Origin: Saccharomyces paradoxus
Taxonomy: Eukaryota > Ascomycota > Saccharomycetes > Saccharomycetales > Saccharomycetaceae
DNA length: 64,000 nucleotides
NCBI RefSeq assembly: GCF_002079055.1
Contig: NC_047493.1
Coordinates: 124,001-188,000, forward strand
Direction: 5' to 3'
Each line of letters starts with the position of its first letter. Within the stretch, counting starts at the first letter, position 1. The notes beneath the pieces were generated by a model that was given only the letters and a program-made list of their open reading frames with translations, made no database searches and was not told the DNA's origin. The translations under genes were made by a program, and so were the position numbers. Positions 61,234 to 64,000 of this stretch are shown in pieces.

Positions 61234-62514
61234 ATGTATCTGGGACGACATTTTTTGGCAATGACATCGAAAGCACTGTTTGATACTAAGATCTTAAAAG
61301 TCAACCCGCTATCAATCATTTTCTCCCCGACTGCGCATATAGATGGATCCTTACCAATAATAACTGATCCTGAAACAGAAGCTGCATTAGTTGAGGCAGC
61401 AAGTATAATAAGAGATACAGATGAAACTGTGGCTTTTCCGACTGAGACTGTTTATGGTCTTGGAGGTTCTGCTTTGAATGATAATTCAGTGCTCAGTATA
61501 TACAAGGCCAAGAACAGGCCTAGTGACAATCCTTTGATCACACATGTTTCATCCATTGATCAACTCAACAGGAAGATCTTTAATCAATCGCATCTATCAG
61601 GTGCATCCTTGTTTGATAACATACCTTCAATTTATCGCTCATTAATTTCAAGCCTTTGGCCTGGCCCATTAACAATTCTTTTGCCAGTTCCACCTTTAGA
61701 GCATAGTACATTATCAAAATTAACAACTGCAGATCAGCCTACGTTTGCAGTACGCATACCTGCTAATCCAGTTGCTAGAGCACTGATCGCACTGAGCGAT
61801 ACGCCAATAGCTGCCCCTTCAGCAAATGCGTCTACAAGACCATCTCCTACTTTGGCGTCTCATGTTTATCATGATTTAAAGGATAAAATTCCCATGATTC
61901 TTGATGGCGGAGCATGCAAGGTTGGCGTAGAAAGTACTGTGGTTGATGGGCTATGCAATCCTCCTATGCTACTGCGACCTGGCGGTTTTACATATGAAGA
62001 AATCACTAAATTGGGCGGCGAAGCTTGGTCTCTTTGCAAGGTTGAGAATAAGAGAACAGTTGAAAAGGGTGAAAAGGTAAGAACGCCTGGTATGAAGTAT
62101 AGACATTATTCCCCTTCGGCCAAGGTTGTTTTATTAGTTCCTCATTGCGCGGCCAATGCTATTCATAAAGAGGAGAAGCAGATGGAAAGATTGAACGAGT
62201 TGATCAAAACGGAATTAAAAGCCGACAGGAATATAAAAAAAATTGCGATTTTGACTTCCCTAAAATTACGGGATTCCGACTTACAATGCAAGATCTTTAA
62301 CGACCCCGACCTTTTTTCGAAAACTTTCATCATTGAAAAACTTGGCCAGACAGGTGAAGAAATACAAACTAACTTGTTTGCTGCTTTAAGAAAAGTAGAT
62401 GAGAATGACAACGTTGACCTAATATTTGTCGAAGGCATAAATGAGGAAGGAGAAGGATTAGCTGTTATGAATAGATTACGAAAAGCGGCTGCAAATAATT
62501 GTATACTATTTTAA
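61234..62514 (+). CDS. SUA5: Sua5, threonylcarbamoyl-AMP synthase for tRNA t6A
   Basis: The ATG at 61234 gives 426 residues, the S. cerevisiae length. Sua5 makes threonylcarbamoyl-AMP from threonine, bicarbonate and ATP, the first step of t6A37 formation on ANN-decoding tRNAs. It was found as a suppressor of an aberrant upstream start in CYC1, and it also binds single-stranded telomeric DNA. The YrdC-like domain covers about residues 45-260 ([43 protein letters not shown]-type [30 protein letters not shown]). The C-terminal Sua5 domain begins after a linker ([16 protein letters not shown]). Confidence 0.98.
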   Translation: MYLGRHFLAMTSKALFDTKILKVNPLSIIFSPTAHIDGSLPIITDPETEAALVEAASIIRDTDETVAFPTETVYGLGGSALNDNSVLSIYKAKNRPSDNPLITHVSSIDQLNRKIFNQSHLSGASLFDNIPSIYRSLISSLWPGPLTILLPVPPLEHSTLSKLTTADQPTFAVRIPANPVARALIALSDTPIAAPSANASTRPSPTLASHVYHDLKDKIPMILDGGACKVGVESTVVDGLCNPPMLLRPGGFTYEEITKLGGEAWSLCKVENKRTVEKGEKVRTPGMKYRHYSPSAKVVLLVPHCAANAIHKEEKQMERLNELIKTELKADRNIKKIAILTSLKLRDSDLQCKIFNDPDLFSKTFIIEKLGQTGEEIQTNLFAALRKVDENDNVDLIFVEGINEEGEGLAVMNRLRKAAANNCILF

Positions 62515-62792
62515 ATAAAATCGTGATCGACTTTCCAAAAAAACATACAATGACTAGTAGGATTTTATCATGAAGTCCGCAAAAAGAAGGAAAAAATACA
62601 TTTTCATATTACTTTTCTATATACGAACAGTCGCCCATACATGTTTACCTTAGTATCCGTTGTAAATATATGTACATACACATACCTACATATGTTCCCA
62701 TTAATTAGTATAACCCCATTAAGAGGGCTGAGGGTCCTCATGAAAGATAAGAAGAAGGAAGAAAAAACATAAAAGCGCAAAAGTGTGAAGTA

Positions 62793-64000
62793 TCAAACAT
62801 TCGAATAATACGTTGAGTCTCTTTCATTCATTTTTCTCGTCCACAATTTTCTCAACTCGTCAACGATGAAGACAGTGCTGCTGATGAGTAATAATAATAA
62901 TATATCAGAGATACCGAGTTTCTCAGTTTTGAAGATACTTTGGAAAAATGGTATATATATAGCGCACATTTGACCCAGTAGAGATAGCCCAACGGCATAG
63001 TTGAACATTTTGTTCGTGAAAAATCCAATTTCGAAGATTGATTTTGTGTTATGTCTGCAAGCCAAAGCATTAAACATATCAAAGAAAACGAAACAAGTAA
63101 AGGTCATAGTAGTATCTCTAGCAGTCACTTTACCATCTTCAGCCATCTCTTTGACAAAAATGTAAACTGTCCCCACTATGATACAAGCTGCGGTGGTTAG
63201 TAAACGCTTCATCACATCATGTGTCAAAATTTTATCGGTACGTTTTCTTGGGGGCTTCTTCATAACTTCATGATCCACAGGTTCTACACCTAACGACTGA
63301 GCTGGTGGCCCGTCCATTAAAATATTGATCCAAAGAATTTGCATTGCGTTCAACGGGTTGGGTAGTTTGAATGCAGTAGATAATGCAACTAGCGATAATG
63401 CGGCAACAGAAGTAGACAGTTGAAAAGTCAGGAAATTCTGAATATTGTTAAAAATACCTTTCCCCTCTTCAATAGCAGTTAGAATAGTACTGAAATCGTC
63501 ATCAGTTAAGACCATGTCTGAGGCTTCTTTGGCAACATCTGTACCAATTCTACCCATGGAAACGCCGATATCTGAAAGTTTCAACGCAGGAGCGTCGTTA
63601 ACACCGTCACCGGTCATTGCTACCACATCACCTCTCTTCCTTAATGCACGAACAATGTTTAATTTATGCTCAGGTGTGGCACGAGCAAAAATATTAACAT
63701 GGTCGATGACATTGGCCAGTTGATCATCTGACATCTCATCTAGTTTATCACCGGATAAAACGGAAAGCTTTGGATCAATAACTGGAATACCAATTTGTCT
63801 TGCAATGTTTACTGCGGTATTCTCGGAATCACCAGTAATCATAATGATATGGACACCCCCTTGTAGTAACTGTTCAATGGCAAATTTGACGTTTGGTCTT
63901 GGAGGGTCATTCATACCAATTAAACCAGTGAAAGTTAAATCATTGATTAAGTCCTCAGTAAGTGGAGTTGATGAATCAGATAAAGATAGTTTGGCAAACC
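62793..64000 (-). CDS. PMR1: Pmr1, Golgi Ca2+/Mn2+ P-type ATPase (5' part outside window)
   Basis: The minus-strand frame runs from the stop at 62793 to the right edge. About 402 C-terminal residues are present out of about 950 in S. cerevisiae. Pmr1 loads calcium and manganese into the Golgi for secretion and glycosylation. The part seen includes the end of the N/P domain ([15 protein letters not shown]), [14 protein letters not shown], the P-domain signature [25 protein letters not shown] and the last six membrane spans ([17 protein letters not shown] with the M6 cation-binding residues). The N-terminal half lies beyond base 64000. Confidence 0.97.
   Translation of the reverse strand, partial: FAKLSLSDSSTPLTEDLINDLTFTGLIGMNDPPRPNVKFAIEQLLQGGVHIIMITGDSENTAVNIARQIGIPVIDPKLSVLSGDKLDEMSDDQLANVIDHVNIFARATPEHKLNIVRALRKRGDVVAMTGDGVNDAPALKLSDIGVSMGRIGTDVAKEASDMVLTDDDFSTILTAIEEGKGIFNNIQNFLTFQLSTSVAALSLVALSTAFKLPNPLNAMQILWINILMDGPPAQSLGVEPVDHEVMKKPPRKRTDKILTHDVMKRLLTTAACIIVGTVYIFVKEMAEDGKVTARDTTMTFTCFVFFDMFNALACRHNTKSIFEIGFFTNKMFNYAVGLSLLGQMCAIYIPFFQSIFKTEKLGISDILLLLLISSTVFIVDELRKLWTRKMNERDSTYYSNV

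Noticed and set aside
62515-62792. Counterpart of HUR1 (YGL168W) between SUA5 and PMR1
   Set aside because: No ATG ORF of suitable length is seen here on the plus strand. The hydroxyurea phenotype in S. cerevisiae was attributed to overlap with PMR1.

Overview
The window is nuclear DNA from a budding yeast of the Saccharomyces sensu stricto group. Its genes match, one for one and in order and strand, the left arm of S. cerevisiae chromosome VII from MDS3 (YGL197W) to PMR1 (YGL167C). Conserved proteins such as Rps26, Cox4 and the C-terminal half of Gcn1 look nearly identical to the S. cerevisiae proteins as I remember them. Faster regions (the Gcn1 N-terminus, Sae2, the Ime4 tail, intergenic DNA) differ clearly, so this is probably a sister species rather than S. 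cerevisiae itself. I cannot name the species without an alignment. I see no inversion, Ty element, solo LTR or other mobile element.

Layout. 1-4365 is MDS3, whose start lies outside the window. It is followed by DSD1, the very large GCN1, the micro-ORF YGL194C-A (minus strand) and HOS2 (minus strand). 17.2-20.4 kb holds a possible YGL193C counterpart, IME4 and COX13, with a candidate a1-alpha2 operator behind IME4 for its antisense RNA. 21-27.9 kb carries five minus-strand features: CDC55, RPS26A (with a predicted 5'UTR intron), COX4 (with a 5'UTR intron) and TPN1. 28.3-32.4 kb has YGL185C, STR3 and the spliced MND1, all minus strand. Then come GTS1 and ATG1 (plus), TOS3 (minus), a 2.3-kb divergent intergenic region and the spliced MPT5 (plus). 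46.6-64 kb holds YGL176C, SAE2, BUD13, XRN1, NUP49, ROK1, SPO74, tRNA-Lys(CUU), SUA5 and the 3' part of PMR1.

Four introns can be placed by GTATGT, TACTAAC and AG signals. Two lie in 5' leaders (RPS26A, COX4). Two come directly after an ATG that forms the whole coding part of exon 1 (MND1, MPT5). Splicing restores the full family length of 219 and 859 residues.

The genes are housekeeping and regulatory rather than one system, but several themes recur. Meiosis and sporulation: MDS3, IME4 and its antisense, HOS2, MND1, SAE2, SPO74. Nutrient and stress signalling: GCN1, TOS3, ATG1, MDS3. Respiration: COX4 and COX13, both with HAP-type CCAAT sites. mRNA fate: XRN1, MPT5, BUD13, IME4. Sulfur and amino-acid metabolism: STR3 with Met31/32- and Gcn4-type sites, and DSD1. 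I found no clearly undescribed system. The best leads are the RPS26A leader architecture, the hairpin and possible self-binding site in the MPT5 3'UTR, and a DCAF4-like N-terminus on the uncharacterised YGL176C product.
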